Source: Trichinella spiralis (Eukaryota > Nematoda > Enoplea > Trichinellida > Trichinellidae). From it: a stretch of DNA of 64,000 nucleotides. Shown here in pieces: positions 41,044 to 52,292 of the stretch; positions within the stretch are counted from its first letter, which is position 1, and the number at the start of each line of letters is the position of its first letter. Where the stretch lies: assembly GCA_000181795.3 (NCBI GenBank), contig CM012953.1:7178034-7242033 (forward strand), read 5' to 3'. Under the pieces are notes generated by a model, which made no database searches, was not told where the DNA came from, and saw nothing but the letters and a program-made list of their open reading frames with translations. The position numbers were made by a program, and so were the translations under genes.

Positions 41044-42610
41044 ATGGCGGGAAGATTAGATAGATATCCTTACAGCAGTGATACAGCTTTTGCAGTTTCA
41101 AGCAGCGTAGCTATATTAGCTCATGGTAATTTTATTTGTGTTTGTTTTTTTTTGTTTTTATTTTCAGACTTTTAACAGATTCCTGTGTAAAAAATGGTAG
41201 CATCAACTTGATTCGACTTCAGCATCCCAAATTTAGTATGCTTTTCTTTGAATTTCATAGTTGTATCATTAAATTTTGAAAAGAATGTATTAAAAATTTA
41301 TTTTAAATTGCTTTTAGCAATGATTTTTTTAAATTGTTTTATAATAAAATGATCGCATAATTTGTGAAAGATAGCGTAATACATTTTCATCTTTTATTTA
41401 AAACTTCTTTACAAATGGAATTTGTTCATGAATTTGCATTTCAATCTTGAGTTTTATATAACTTTTTTAAATGAAAGCTGAATTTATTTTAGAAAAATTT
41501 GTTTACTTTCACATATCTGAAGATGGAGGTGTTTTTGAAGTTCTAAGATTTCATGAAAACTGTCGTTCATGGTTTGTCGACGATTACGTTTATTCAAGTT
41601 ACCTCAATGAACGTTGTATAAATTTGTTGTACATCTGCATATTTAGATGGAGATTTGCTTATTCTGTCCCGCATCCATCCTCTTTACCTTGTTCTTCCTT
41701 CTATTTGCGAAATGCCACAAGTTTGCTGATAATTGAAATTGTTCGTTTTAATTTCAGTATTATTAATAGAATTATCGTCAGCCATTTGGACAAATGGTTG
41801 AATGTTTGACGGAAAGGTGTTCAATTTTGGAGAAGAATGAATTGCTTCGTTCGGGAATTGACAAAGTCTGCGACAGCTTTGGTGAGCTTGAATCGTTTTG
41901 ATGGTGTTTTTTACATCTACAGAAGAATTTTTTGTAGTTTTGCCTGGCGATAATATGCGTGTATACAGTTTCAACGAAGTGAAATGTGTCGACTGGTTGG
42001 CTGAGAATGTAAGAATAATGGCAGTGCAGAATGAAGTGTCTGGTTCCTGTTAAACAGATGTTGAACGTTTATTTTGGATAGGTAGAAATTTTGAAAGCTC
42101 GCTTTATTGATAAGAAGATGTTGCACCATAGTATTTTGACCAATGGTAAGCTATTTGCAAGTTTCATTGTAAGATAGTAAATTTGTTCTTATAAACTAGA
42201 GAAATCGCTGAACTGCTATGCGGTTGATGTTTTGTCGGAATATTTGTGTGAAAAACTAAGCAATTTATTGCGTCAACGGTACAAGTAATGATAATTCGCC
42301 GTTTTCAAATTTGCCTGAATATTCTGCATTTGTCTTTGTTTAAGAATAACTTCAGAAGAGAAAGCAAAACTTCACAAAGTGGTTAAGCATGTCGGAGGAG
42401 AAATTTCTGATCCCACGGAAAATTATTGTCAAAGCAGCACGAAAAAATTGAAATCATCCGAGCAGGTAATGAAGAGTTCAAAAATATGAAGGAAATACTT
42501 TTATTTTTCAAGTTAATATCATTTAGAGCGGAAATTTAACAACATCACAAAAAAAGTTGGCAAAAGCATCGAAAGGAACAGCATCTATTTTTAATTTTTT
42601 CAAAAAGTAA
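41044..42610 (+). CDS. RNASEH2B: Ribonuclease H2 subunit B
   Basis: Accessory subunit of the nuclear RNase H2 trimer, which removes ribonucleotides from DNA and cleaves RNA:DNA hybrids. Ten small exons: 41044-41125, 41179-41235, 41493-41597, 41647-41720, 41782-41881, 41923-42008, 42082-42145, 42200-42284, 42345-42465, 42527-42610; 285 residues (human 312). The N-terminal fold shows NLIRLQHPK, then FEVLRFHENCRSWFVDD (human FEVKVFKEKHHSWFINQ) and ILSRIHPLYLVLP. The winged-helix part has VYSFNEVKCVDWLAENV (human YKYSKEKTLKWLEKKV). The C-terminus SQKKLAKASKGTASIFNFF matches the human tail that carries the PCNA-binding PIP motif ending in SIDTFF. Two donors are weak (GTTACC after exon 3, GTTTGC after exon 4), but the frame and homology demand them. 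The exons are too short to stand out as open frames, so automated calls may miss this gene. AATAAA overlaps the stop and recurs at 42779. Confidence 0.9.
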
Positions 42611-43187
42611 TAAATAATCATTCGTCGTTTTTAAAGAAGAAAAAAAAATTTTTTTGCACCACTTCATTTACAAAACAGTTGAGTATTTATTTAAAATGGC
42701 AGATTATCACATCTTTTATGCTAAGACATCGTATACTATTTACCATTATAGTTTTATACAGTGAAATGTAATTGAAACAATAAATAATGGGAAAATATTA
42801 TAAAATATCGTTTGCATTGTAATATTAAATCATAATTTTAAAGAAAATATGATAATTCAGCAGAATGTCATTTATTGTTTTACTATGTATTATTTTTATG
42901 TACAATAGCAAAATATTAATGGGAATGAAAAAGAAAATTGACAGTATATTGATACGCACTCGGATTTGGTGTGACTGAATAATAAAAATATTAATCAGAC
43001 GAATCATAATACTTATAATTGTTGTAACATTGCAACATCATAATACTTACAATTTACAACATAACATTTGTAATTAATTTATATCAAACATGTATGTAAT
43101 CTAGTTAAAATATGGTGCTGAATTTGGGTATTGTGAATCTAAAGTTGGAGTAAAAAAATTTAATGGACAAGAAATTTTGATAGAGGC
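42611..43187. other. RNASEH2B 3' region
   Basis: AT-rich sequence with AATAAA at 42779-42784; otherwise I see nothing before the Copia LTR. Confidence 0.5.
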
Positions 43188-43402
43188 TGTTAGAACACAC
43201 TGATGATTGTAAAGACTTCTGTTATGGTAGAGAATAGAAGTATTATGCTTAACCATCTTTATATTCCTATTGTATCGATATTATTAGCTGTGTGTGTGTG
43301 TGTGTTAGTAGTGTTGTTGTATTCGCCGATGTTTAACTTCCTGGTATTGCGTGTGTTCGTTTGCATTTGGTCTGTAAAGAGCAGAAAACACTATACTGTT
43401 GT
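43188..43402 (+). repeat. Left Copia LTR
   Basis: Direct-repeat partner of 47089-47296; contains a short GT run absent from most of the right copy. Confidence 0.85.
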
Positions 43403-44074
43403 ACTGGGCTATACTCAAATTCTGGGCTGAAGCAATTTCAACGTCCTCTTACATCCGGAATCGTTGCCCGTCTAGAAGCTTGAATGGTGAAATACCATTA
43501 ACATTATGGAACGGCAAAAAGCTGACCTTAAATTACTTTCGAACCATCGGAGAAAGAGCATACATCACCCAGAAAGGGGGAGTTCAGCGCACGATCAAAA
43601 GAATGCATCTTCATCAGGTACAGCACAGAATCGAAAGCGTATTGACTCTGCTGTCCTGCAGAAAGAAAAGTTTACAAAAGTCGAGACGTGAAATTCACAG
43701 GAAAATTTGGAAATGATGAAACGTTTCACCAGCTGTTGTAAATGTGAATTGATTGATATATGCAGAGACTTTACCTGTAATGACAACACAATACCAAGCT
43801 AATGTATAACGCACACAAAATTACACACACAGAGAGACAATGCACACCGAGAGAACGCGGGAACACACCTACGCACGCACACTAGTGACGTGGAACTCTT
43901 GCATCTACTGTAACATGTTCCTGCACGTTCTTTTTGTAGATATTTTTGATCGCATAAAATCGCAATACATTACACCAGCTCACCGCGCAAAACCAGGAAT
44001 GGATTGCCAACGGTACCCATAAAAAGGAGTAAGAAATGCTTGAATTACAACTGACTTCTAGCGAATCAAATGAC

Positions 44075-44227
44075 AGTGTAAACGTCGGCAATACGGATAC
44101 TGTCGTCGACGTTTGCGAACCTGCGTGTCGGGATTGAAATACGGTAGGACGTGTGTGACTTAAGGGGAAGGAAGGGTGCTTTTGCCGTGTGTGGTTAGTT
44201 GCCGTTATCTCTTGATTGTCTTCGGTG
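44075..44227 (+). repeat. Inverted arm, left
   Basis: About 150 nt whose reverse complement recurs at 45699-45850 with few differences; shared landmarks are GTAAACGTCGGC, TTTGCGAACCTGCGTGT and GGTTAGTTGCCGTTAT. Confidence 0.85.
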
Positions 44228-45698
44228 TGGTTTTGATTGTGTGTGTTCTGTTGAGTCATTCCTGGTTTCATTATCTTTGGCTCATTATTGTTCGTTTGTG
44301 AGTAAACAATGTCGATACTCGATCGAGTTTTGATTAACAGTTATCGTGACGCAAGTCAGATTGTCGAACGCATTGGACTTTCCTGCCTTGCAATAACGAA
44401 CCTAAATACAGTCCACTAATATCACGAACGAGTGACCTACAATTTCGCTCGTTATATTGGTCCTCCGAGCTGGAGCAACTCGAAGCAAGTGTAACGGGCC
44501 GCTCCCTCGAGCATGCTCGTCCGCTTCTTTTACCGTATTATCGGTGCGTCCATCGCTATTTGGCGACGGGCCGGTATTGACCGGCGCATTTCCTTTCCTT
44601 TCTGTCTCGCGCTTTCCTGATGGCATTGGGACAATCAAACAACAAACAGTGAGTATATACTTTATTGAACAATCAAAAACAAGGACCGACGACGGTGATA
44701 TATCCAAAAACGCTTCCCGGGCAACTTGCCAACTCTCCCGTACACACGTAAAAAACCACTACCGTCCTCCGCCTCCGATCTTCATGTCCAATTCTTCATA
44801 CGGTAGCTTTAGCTTTCCTCCTCTTCGTTTTCTGCAGGAAAAATTTCGTTTGCTGGGTCCACGTCCGCTACACAAGCGACCTACGGATCGTGGATAACGT
44901 GGCGTCCGCTGCAAATACCAGGTGCAAGAAACTCGCCGCGAACAAGGCCCGGTTGAACAGTCTCCTAACGGAACTGGAAGAGTTCAGTATCGACGCGGTC
45001 GAAGACAACGTGCTGGATGGCCAGCTAGAGTTGACGGAAGCGCTTTTCCGCGAGACGGACGCCCTTCAGGCGGATTGGGAGCAAGACCTGAAGGCTGGAG
45101 AACAGGGCTCCGCCATCGAAGACTGGGCGAAGAGCCGGAGGCTCTTTTTGGAAGCAGCGGCAGAAGCAGGACGACAGACCGTCGCGCGGCGACGGCAGCA
45201 ACAGCGGCAACCCCGGACAAGCTGCCGCTCCGACTAGAATCGGGAAGCTGCCGGAGCTCACGCTCCTGCAGTTCGATGGGGAAGTGCTGGAATTCCCCAC
45301 GTTCTAGGCGCAGTTTGAGGCGAGCATCTACGGAAGAACCGATCTGGACGCCTCTACGAAGTTCGCTTACGTGCTGTCGAGCACGGCATTCCCGTCACAG
45401 CAGCCCATTACCCGGAAGCGGTGGGTATCTTATAGAAGCGGTTTGGTCGGCCGAAGATCGTGGCGCGCGCGCACTTCTTGGCCTTGTGGAAGGCACCGGA
45501 GTGCCGCGAGATGACATGACAGGGCATTCAAGCTTTGGTGGACTAAATCACCAAGCACTTAAGATGTCTTGCAGCGATGGGGAAGGATCCCCATGCTGGC
45601 GAGCTCCCGTTGAGCGAAGCCCTGATGCCTGGGCTGAAGGGAAAATTCCCTCGCGCGTTGCAGAGGGCCTGGGACCTAAAGGTCGGTGCTGGGCACGA

Positions 45699-45850
45699 GA
45701 CCGAAGACAATCTCTATATAACGGCAACTAACCACATACGGCAAAAGCACACTTCCTTCCTCTTACGTCACACACGTCACAAACGTATTTCAATCCCAAC
45801 ACGCAGGTTCGCAAATGTCGACGACAGTATCCGCACTGCCGACGTTTACA
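45699..45850 (-). repeat. Inverted arm, right
   Basis: Reverse-complement partner of 44075-44227; the two arms enclose the BEL/Pao gag fragment. Confidence 0.85.
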
Positions 45851-46138
45851 GACAGATTTCAAAGTGGGAACATCCTTGAATAAAACGAAGCGAACGAAGT
45901 GATTGAGACAGAAATAATGAAAACATCAGCCGCGAAACTAGGATTGGTCAGAAGCTGATGACGTGGCGTCTGAAGATAGCAGTCTGAAAAAAAGAAGCAC
46001 AACTCGTTCCTTGTAAAGATGCCGCTTCAGTAGCAGTAGCCAACGACCCGAAAAGTGTGGTAGAGGCGCGGTCATGCCATGAATCAAACGAATGGCTGGA
46101 AGCTATGAAGCGTGAGTCTGAAGCCTTGGTAAAAAGGT

Positions 46139-46870
46139 TGACTTCATTAGTAGTTGTGTGTGTCGTTTCTTGACATACATTTCGGGTGAAGCAGCTGCGG
46201 TTGAACCGAGTGTAATTGATACCTGGAAGTCTGAGGTGATGAATGTTATTGCGGGATATTCGTTGAAGGATGTCTTCAACGCTGATGAGACTGGACTTTA
46301 AGCAGTTACCGCAAAAGTCATTAACTATGCCTGGAGAAGCATGCAAGGGTGGTTCATTTTCAAAGGAGCGTTTAACAATACTTCTTGCCGCTAATGCGGC
46401 TGGAGAAAAACTGGTACCGTTAGTGATAGGAAAAACTGCCTATCCACGTGCATTCAGGGATGCTCGAGTTGACGTGTCTAAACTGCCTGTGACGTGGAAA
46501 TACAGCAAAAGTACGTGGATGTCTGCAGAGATTTTTGTAGAATGGTTGAAAGCAGTCAATGCTACCATGCGTCAACAACACAGAAAGATTTTACTTCTCC
46601 TAGATAATGCGCCCAGTCATCTGAATGTGGAACTGTCGAACGTGAAGTTAGAATTTTTGCCAGCGAAGTCCACCTCGTGCTTACAGCCGATGGACCTGGG
46701 TGTCCTGCGACAGTTTAAGTGTAAATACCGCTCGCACTTACTTCAAAGTCTGTTAGCGAATGCGGAAACATATGAACATGCGTATAAATTTTTTTCGCGC
46801 ATTACCGTCCTCGATGCAGTTTGCTGGATCAGCCAGTCGTGGAATGAAGTTGAATCAGAAGTAATTGTAA
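46139..46870 (+). mobile_element. Tigger/pogo DNA transposase fragment
   Basis: Part of a Tc1/mariner-superfamily (pogo/Tigger, DDE_1) transposase lying inside the Copia relic. NADETGL near 46280 carries the first catalytic Asp, LLLDNAPSH near 46594 the second, and SCLQPMDLGVL near 46676 the third. The N-terminal HTH/CENP-B-like domains are missing, and the frame shifts once near 46300 right after the first catalytic motif, so it is a dead copy. I saw no terminal inverted repeats or TA duplication; it seems to be an internal fragment that arrived by insertion plus deletion or by rearrangement. Confidence 0.8.
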
Positions 46871-47088
46871 TCAGAAAGAATCAGAAGACATCGACATCCG
46901 GTACCACTTCATTAGAGAGGCTGCAGAACGCAAATACGTGGAACTGCGATATCTACCAACTGAGTAGATAGTGGCGGACATTCTGACAAAAGGCTTATTC
47001 AAACCGAATCACGAAAAGTGTGTATCAGAAATAGATTTTGGAAATCTTTGGGGCGAAAGCTCATTGCAGTTCAACAATGTAGGGGAAA

Positions 47089-47296
47089 TGTTGGAACACA
47101 TTGTTGATTGAGAAGATTTCTTGTTATGGTAGAAGACAGAAGTATTATGCTTAACCATCCCTATATTCCTACTGTATCGATATTCTTAGTTGCGCGTGTG
47201 TTAGTAGTTGTTATATTGGCTGTTGTTTAACTTGCTCGTATTGTGTGTGTTCGTTTGCATTTGTTCAGTAAATAGCAGGAAACGCTATACTGTTGT
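47089..47296 (+). repeat. Right Copia LTR
   Basis: Direct-repeat partner of 43188-43402, preceded by a polypurine tract. Confidence 0.85.
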
Positions 47297-47920
47297 GCGT
47301 TAACCGATCATTGCAATCAATCTTACCTAAAAAAAGAAGCTTCGTGAAGAAAGTGTTTTTAGAAATTCTGAAAGTGAAGTAATACACAAGTATTTATAAT
47401 GTTCATAATAAAAATGTAACGCGAAAAGATAAGCAAACAAATATTTTGCTTTTTACTTGAAAACAATTAACTACAGTATGATACTGATGTGAAGATTTTG
47501 TTAAAAGCTTAAAAATTGTCTAAATTTAAAAGAATAGCGTGTTTACTTCGAAAATTGCTTTATATCTATAAAATATCTTTTAGTAACTGTTTGCAGTTTC
47601 TTTTATTTCAAAAATCATATAGTTAGCCTGTTTATAAATAGTACTGTTTATAATGTATAAAAACATAATTTATTAGAAATGGTTTCTAATTATTTAACGT
47701 TTACTTTGATTAATTTCATTTTACTTTTGAATGAAACTGTTGTATAAAACGTTTTTGCTTGTTCAACCATTTGTTGATTTTTTGTTAATTTAGTTATTAT
47801 TTACTTATTATTGTTAGTTGTTCAGCATCTTTAACGATATAAATCGCAGTTACTTTTTGAAAATTGTCTTTTTGTTAGATATATTCTTTAATTATTCATT
47901 GACAGAAATATTTTAAGAAC
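47297..47920. other. Spacer upstream of NDUFB10
   Basis: AT-rich, presumably promoter and leader of NDUFB10; no motif recognised. Confidence 0.5.
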
Positions 47921-49179
47921 ATGGCAAGCGGAGAGACGTTGGCTGAACGTTATAAACGTGAAGATAAAGAAATTTCGAAAGCTTTTTGGGAAGTGTTGGA
48001 TATCAATTCTCGAGGAACGATTCTGCTTCGATTCAAGTATTATGTTTGGCGAATGCTAGACATACCAGCTACGTGGATGAAGGGTAAAATATTATACTTT
48101 TGGAGTTTTTTAATAGAAGAGAATATACCAATATTTTCTAAGATGATATTAAAATTTTGAAATAGAATTTCATTGATGAACTTTTCGATTTAATAATAAG
48201 TGATTGTTGCTATTTTGATTGATGTTGAAAATTGATTTTATTTAAGAGAATATTGTTGATCCATTGCAAAAGGATCGCAAAATGCCATATTACCATCGGC
48301 GTTTCAATCGTGTGCGCACTATTGATGAGTGTGCTGTGGACGACAGGGTTTGCTATGAAGAAGCACAAATGCAATATCACCTTGACAAGTGAGTTGAAAT
48401 ATTAATTTTATTGTTTTTTCTTTTTAACGATTAAAACTATTCTAATTTTAAATGTGCGACATTTGCTTGATCAGTTAGTTGCATTTCATGATGCGATCTA
48501 TATTTACAGCAGGCATGACAGTAGCACATTTATAAACATTAAACATTTTTTCATTGATCTTGTTCTTTTCTTACTGTGACTAATCAAGCGTAATTACAGA
48601 ATGGTTGATGGTTACATATTAGATATTCTTCGCAATCGAATGCAAAGATGCCGTGAATATTACATGAATAACGCGGAATATAAATGCGCTAAATGCATTG
48701 ACGATTTCGAACAAGCTGAACTGAATTTTTACATTAAATGTGCGTTTGTAAAAATGAATGATGATGAATAATTAATGAAAATTTTGAAATAATTGAACAG
48801 TAATATTATTTGTCAAAATTTTGCAGACGGTGACATGGGCTATTATGGGGATGTGTTGACCGCTTACACGAAACAAAAGCATCGAATGATTTGGGAACGT
48901 CGACATCCGGAAATCATGGCCGCCAGAGCTGAAGCCCATGAAGAGCACAAACGTCAAATGGAGCTCGGCAATTACGATCCGTCGTTCTGGAAGCGCAAAG
49001 ATCCTCGACTTTACAAAGATTATGTGATCAGCATTTTCACGCCGTACAATTATTCAAGCTTTTTGCGTTTCAAACGTGATGAACCGTCGCAGGATCCAAA
49101 ATTTTACACAGAACGCGAAGAGGCGAGACAAAAGGGAGAATACAAAGAGCCGGCGAACCCGAATTTAATTTGGCCATAG
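47921..49179 (+). CDS. NDUFB10: Complex I subunit NDUFB10 (PDSW)
   Basis: Supernumerary subunit of mitochondrial NADH:ubiquinone oxidoreductase, on the intermembrane-space side of the membrane arm. Exons 47921-48083, 48247-48388, 48600-48739 and 48827-49179 give 265 residues. The core matches human: YYHRRFNRVRTIDEC...VCYEEAQMQ against YYHRQYRRVPDITEC...MCMYEAEMQ. All four structural cysteines keep the human spacing: ECAVDDRVC (six residues between) and a second pair with eleven between (CREYY...EYKC). The protein is clearly longer than human (172 residues): a charged C-terminal extension of some 80 residues rich in Arg/Glu/Lys/Asp ends in NPNLIWP. The start ATG gives a hydrophilic N-terminus without a cleavable presequence, as expected for this subunit. 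Confidence 0.93.
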
Positions 49180-49209
49180 ATAGAATGATGACAAGGTGAT
49201 GGCAGTGTA

Positions 49210-49228
49210 TTTATTTATTTATTTATTT
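49210..49228 (-). promoter_or_regulatory. Candidate poly(A) signals of POLR3E
   Basis: Read on the minus strand, this is a run of overlapping AATAAA motifs about 70-90 nt past the POLR3E stop. It lies only 30 nt past the NDUFB10 stop, so the 3' ends of the two transcripts probably overlap. Confidence 0.45.
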
Positions 49229-49298
49229 AATTGGTTTGTTAATTAATTAGTTAATTTTTTCATTTCGAATCTGAGAAACAACTTTTTTCCAATTTCTC

Positions 49299-52256
49299 CT
49301 ACGTTTCCATTAGATAATAAACGCCATATTTCGAATCGCAATATTCCTGTGAAAAGAAGCAAAAAGAAAAAAAAATTAATTATTCACAATGTTAAACACA
49401 ATTATTATTGTGCGAAATTTTTGTTTTACCTTGAGCAATGATTTCAATTGTTCGTCAGTTTGCGAGGTCAGACCCTTCTCCAAACAGGCTTGCTTGAAGG
49501 TTTTAAATCGAAAACGTCCCCTATCTCGAAGCATATTGATGATCTGCCGTCGTAACTGTGGGAAAAGAAAAATTATGCACACATATAATATATATGCATA
49601 TATTTATGCATTTGTTTAAAATATTTACTTACCTCTCGACAAGTGTCGATTCCTATGAATCCATAAAACACCTTGTCCATTTTGCCGCCTTCGATTCGAA
49701 TCGCACCAATCGCTTCTGAACACTGTTCGATCATCTCGTCGCATACAGCCGGAAACTTGCTGATCACACGACTGGTTATAAAATCCAGACTGTAGACGCG
49801 CTTCCTCTGGAACATGGAACACAGTTCCGCCTGCAAGTCGTTCTGCTTATCAATAGCAACAACCTTCTGCTTTTTCCCATCCAACCGATGGAAGTGATCG
49901 TTTGCATTTGCGCTCTCGGTTCCAGGTTCCACTTTGACGACGACCACACTGCCGCCCACTGTATTCTTGTCGGCATTGCGTGACGGCTGCTTTTTCACCT
50001 TCGGCTCCGGATGCGACGGCGCCGGTGATGATTTCACCACCGCTGACCCTTTGCAAGAAGAATCCGAAGATGCTGATTTGCTGGATTTCACTTTCCTTGA
50101 CGTGCTAACAACAACAGCTGAAACAGATTTGAACGGTAAAAGCAATTATATAACCAATAAATAAATACCTTTCTTATTTATCATTTCATTTTCATAATCA
50201 GAAATCACTTTAACTAAATGCACATATTTATTCTTCCAAATCTCTTCCTGTTTTTGGACAACTTTTGGAAAGCTGAAAAAACATTGAATACGTAATATAT
50301 TTTAAAGAAATACAAACAGAACAAACCTATTACTACTGTACAAACCTGTGTAAAAAATTAATATCTTTTGGACGAACAAATTGCCAACCAAGTCGGGGAA
50401 CCATGCGCGCAATTTCCATCAGAAAATACCGCCATATATGTTCTTCAATTGGCAACATACGTTCCAGTTCTCGCAGTAACACAACTCTATTTTTAGTGAA
50501 TTTATACAACTAAAATAATGAAAAACAAAACAACATATACAGCAAGTAAATAAATTTAAATAAACAACTATATATATATATATATATACCAAAAAATCTC
50601 TTGCAGCTAACAACAACGTGCGCTGAATATCGGTCCTCGCATCTTCGAAACCTTCTTCTATTGAAAATTCACTGAAAAACAATTGCACAGTCAAAAATAT
50701 ATTTTCTAGTTTAAATGAATTTTTCCGAAAAATACACTGATCAAAAAATTTCAACCTTTTCAACACCCAACAGCCCTGAACAAGTAAAGCGTATTCGTTC
50801 AACAATGACAAAACTTCGTCGAAATTCACGTCATACGGAAGCTGATTGATCAAATCGAAAAATCGAACCACCATACCTGGATGGCAAAATTCAAATTTAC
50901 ATAAAATATACAAAATAATGGAAAATTTATTTTCAAGTGCTTTCCCATTTCATGCAGAAAAGCAAAATTTGAATAACATACGGCTTCTTTTCACAAGTTT
51001 TACCTGATTTCAAAAGTGCGAATACCAATTCCGGCAACGACTTTTGAGTTTCCTCAACTTTGATGGGAACACTTGTATCGACGATTTCGTTTTCGAAAAA
51101 ATTTTCCAACAAATTAAATTCTTCGTCGAAAATTTCCTGCTTCACTTTCCAACTCTCTTCGGCGATTGTTTTGTCCAACGTGAGAAGGGACAACTTTTCG
51201 TCGATGCTTAAATTCTTAAAACATTGAATTCGCACAAAAAATTAACACACGACAATTTTAGTATATGCAAATAAATTGATACAATACAAGTTAATTTTAA
51301 TAAAAATGAAAAAAAAATAGAAGAAAAAAAAACCAAACAAACCTTATTCACTTTCAAAAGGTGCCATCCTTTCGTGGGGATTCGCTCAACATGGCGCAAA
51401 GCATTCGAATGCATTGATCTTGTCGAATTCGACGGGCCGGGCGTATTGACGTTCTCAAAACGTACACGGACCGTTTCCAGAACGCTTTTCGACTTTTGGT
51501 TCTCATCGCTTAGCGCTTTTAGAGTTGGTGAAGAAATTTCCAATTCCTCATCTTCACTGCAACTTTCTTCATAACTAACCCTGATTGAGCTTGTTCCCTC
51601 ATTGGACAGGGTCACTTCATTTTGCTCGCACTGAGATAACTGCACCCAAGCTGTGCCTTTCAACATACTCAAATGAAAAGCGTCTAAAATGCAAATTGCT
51701 CAACATTAAACTAAATTACCATGACATTTATTTATTCACAACCGTATGCGACTAATTATCAAATGCATACATACATACATACATACATACATACATACAT
51801 ACATACATACATACATACATACATACTTACGTACCTACGTACATACATGCGTACATACATACATACATATATATATCTGTAAGCTTTTATACATATTCTA
51901 CGCGGATGCAGCAAGCTTTTATAAACAAATATTTTATGTCAAATTACCATCCGCATTTGCATTTCTCATTATGTTATCATTNNNNNNNNNNNNNNNNNNN
52001 NNNNNNNNNNNNNNNNNNNNNNNNNNNNNNNNNNNNNNNNNNNNNNNNNNNNNNNNNNNNNNNNNNNNNNNNNNNNNNNNNNNNNNNNNNNNNNNNNNNN
52101 NNNNNNNNNNNNNNNNNNNNNNNNNNNNNNNNNNNNNNNNNNNNNNNNNNNNNNNNNNNNNNNNNNNNNNNNNNNNNNNNNNNNNNNNNNNNNNNNNNNN
52201 NNNNNNNNNNNNNNNNNNNNNNNNNNNNNNNNTGCATGCATACATACATACATACA

Positions 52257-52292
<36 letters not shown>

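Larger units (their letters stand above)
44037..45890 (+). mobile_element. Second BEL/Pao relic, nested in the Copia relic
   Basis: Fossil fragment. After an LTR-like left part comes TATTGGTCCTCCGAGC at 44453-44468, which matches the sequence typically following a BEL/Pao LTR. It is followed by a gag leader rich in Leu/Glu/Lys (44896-45100) and a gag-core patch (LPELTLLQFDGEVLEFP near 45247-45300). Nothing of pol remains. It is GC-richer than the surrounding DNA. Its ends carry inverted rather than direct repeats. Broken in several places. Confidence 0.7.
43188..47296 (+). mobile_element. Copia-type LTR retroelement relic with nested inserts
   Basis: Broken Ty1/Copia fossil with both LTRs: 43188-43402 and 47089-47296, each starting TGTT[AG]GAACACA and ending CTATACTGTTGT. 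By eye they differ at roughly 10-20 percent of positions, so the insertion is old. A purine-rich tract (AGGGGAAA) sits just before the right LTR. Recognisable parts in order: the end of the integrase region (WAEAI ... NRCPS, near 43423-43590), the start of the reverse-transcriptase region (EWLEAMKRESEAL near 46087-46130) and the RNase H end (YVELRYLP ... VADILTKGL near 46937-47010). Gag, protease and most of the polymerase are absent. A BEL/Pao relic and a Tigger fragment occupy the interior. No matching target-site duplication was found. It has many breaks and cannot be active. Confidence 0.8.

Noticed and set aside
43140-43187. KFNG-like peptide just upstream of the Copia LTR, as in Copia gag
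   Set aside because: Wrong side of the LTR and only a few residues; likely chance.
43840-44271. Open frames on both strands between Copia and BEL parts
   Set aside because: They read through LTR-like and inverted-arm sequence; no protein family pattern.
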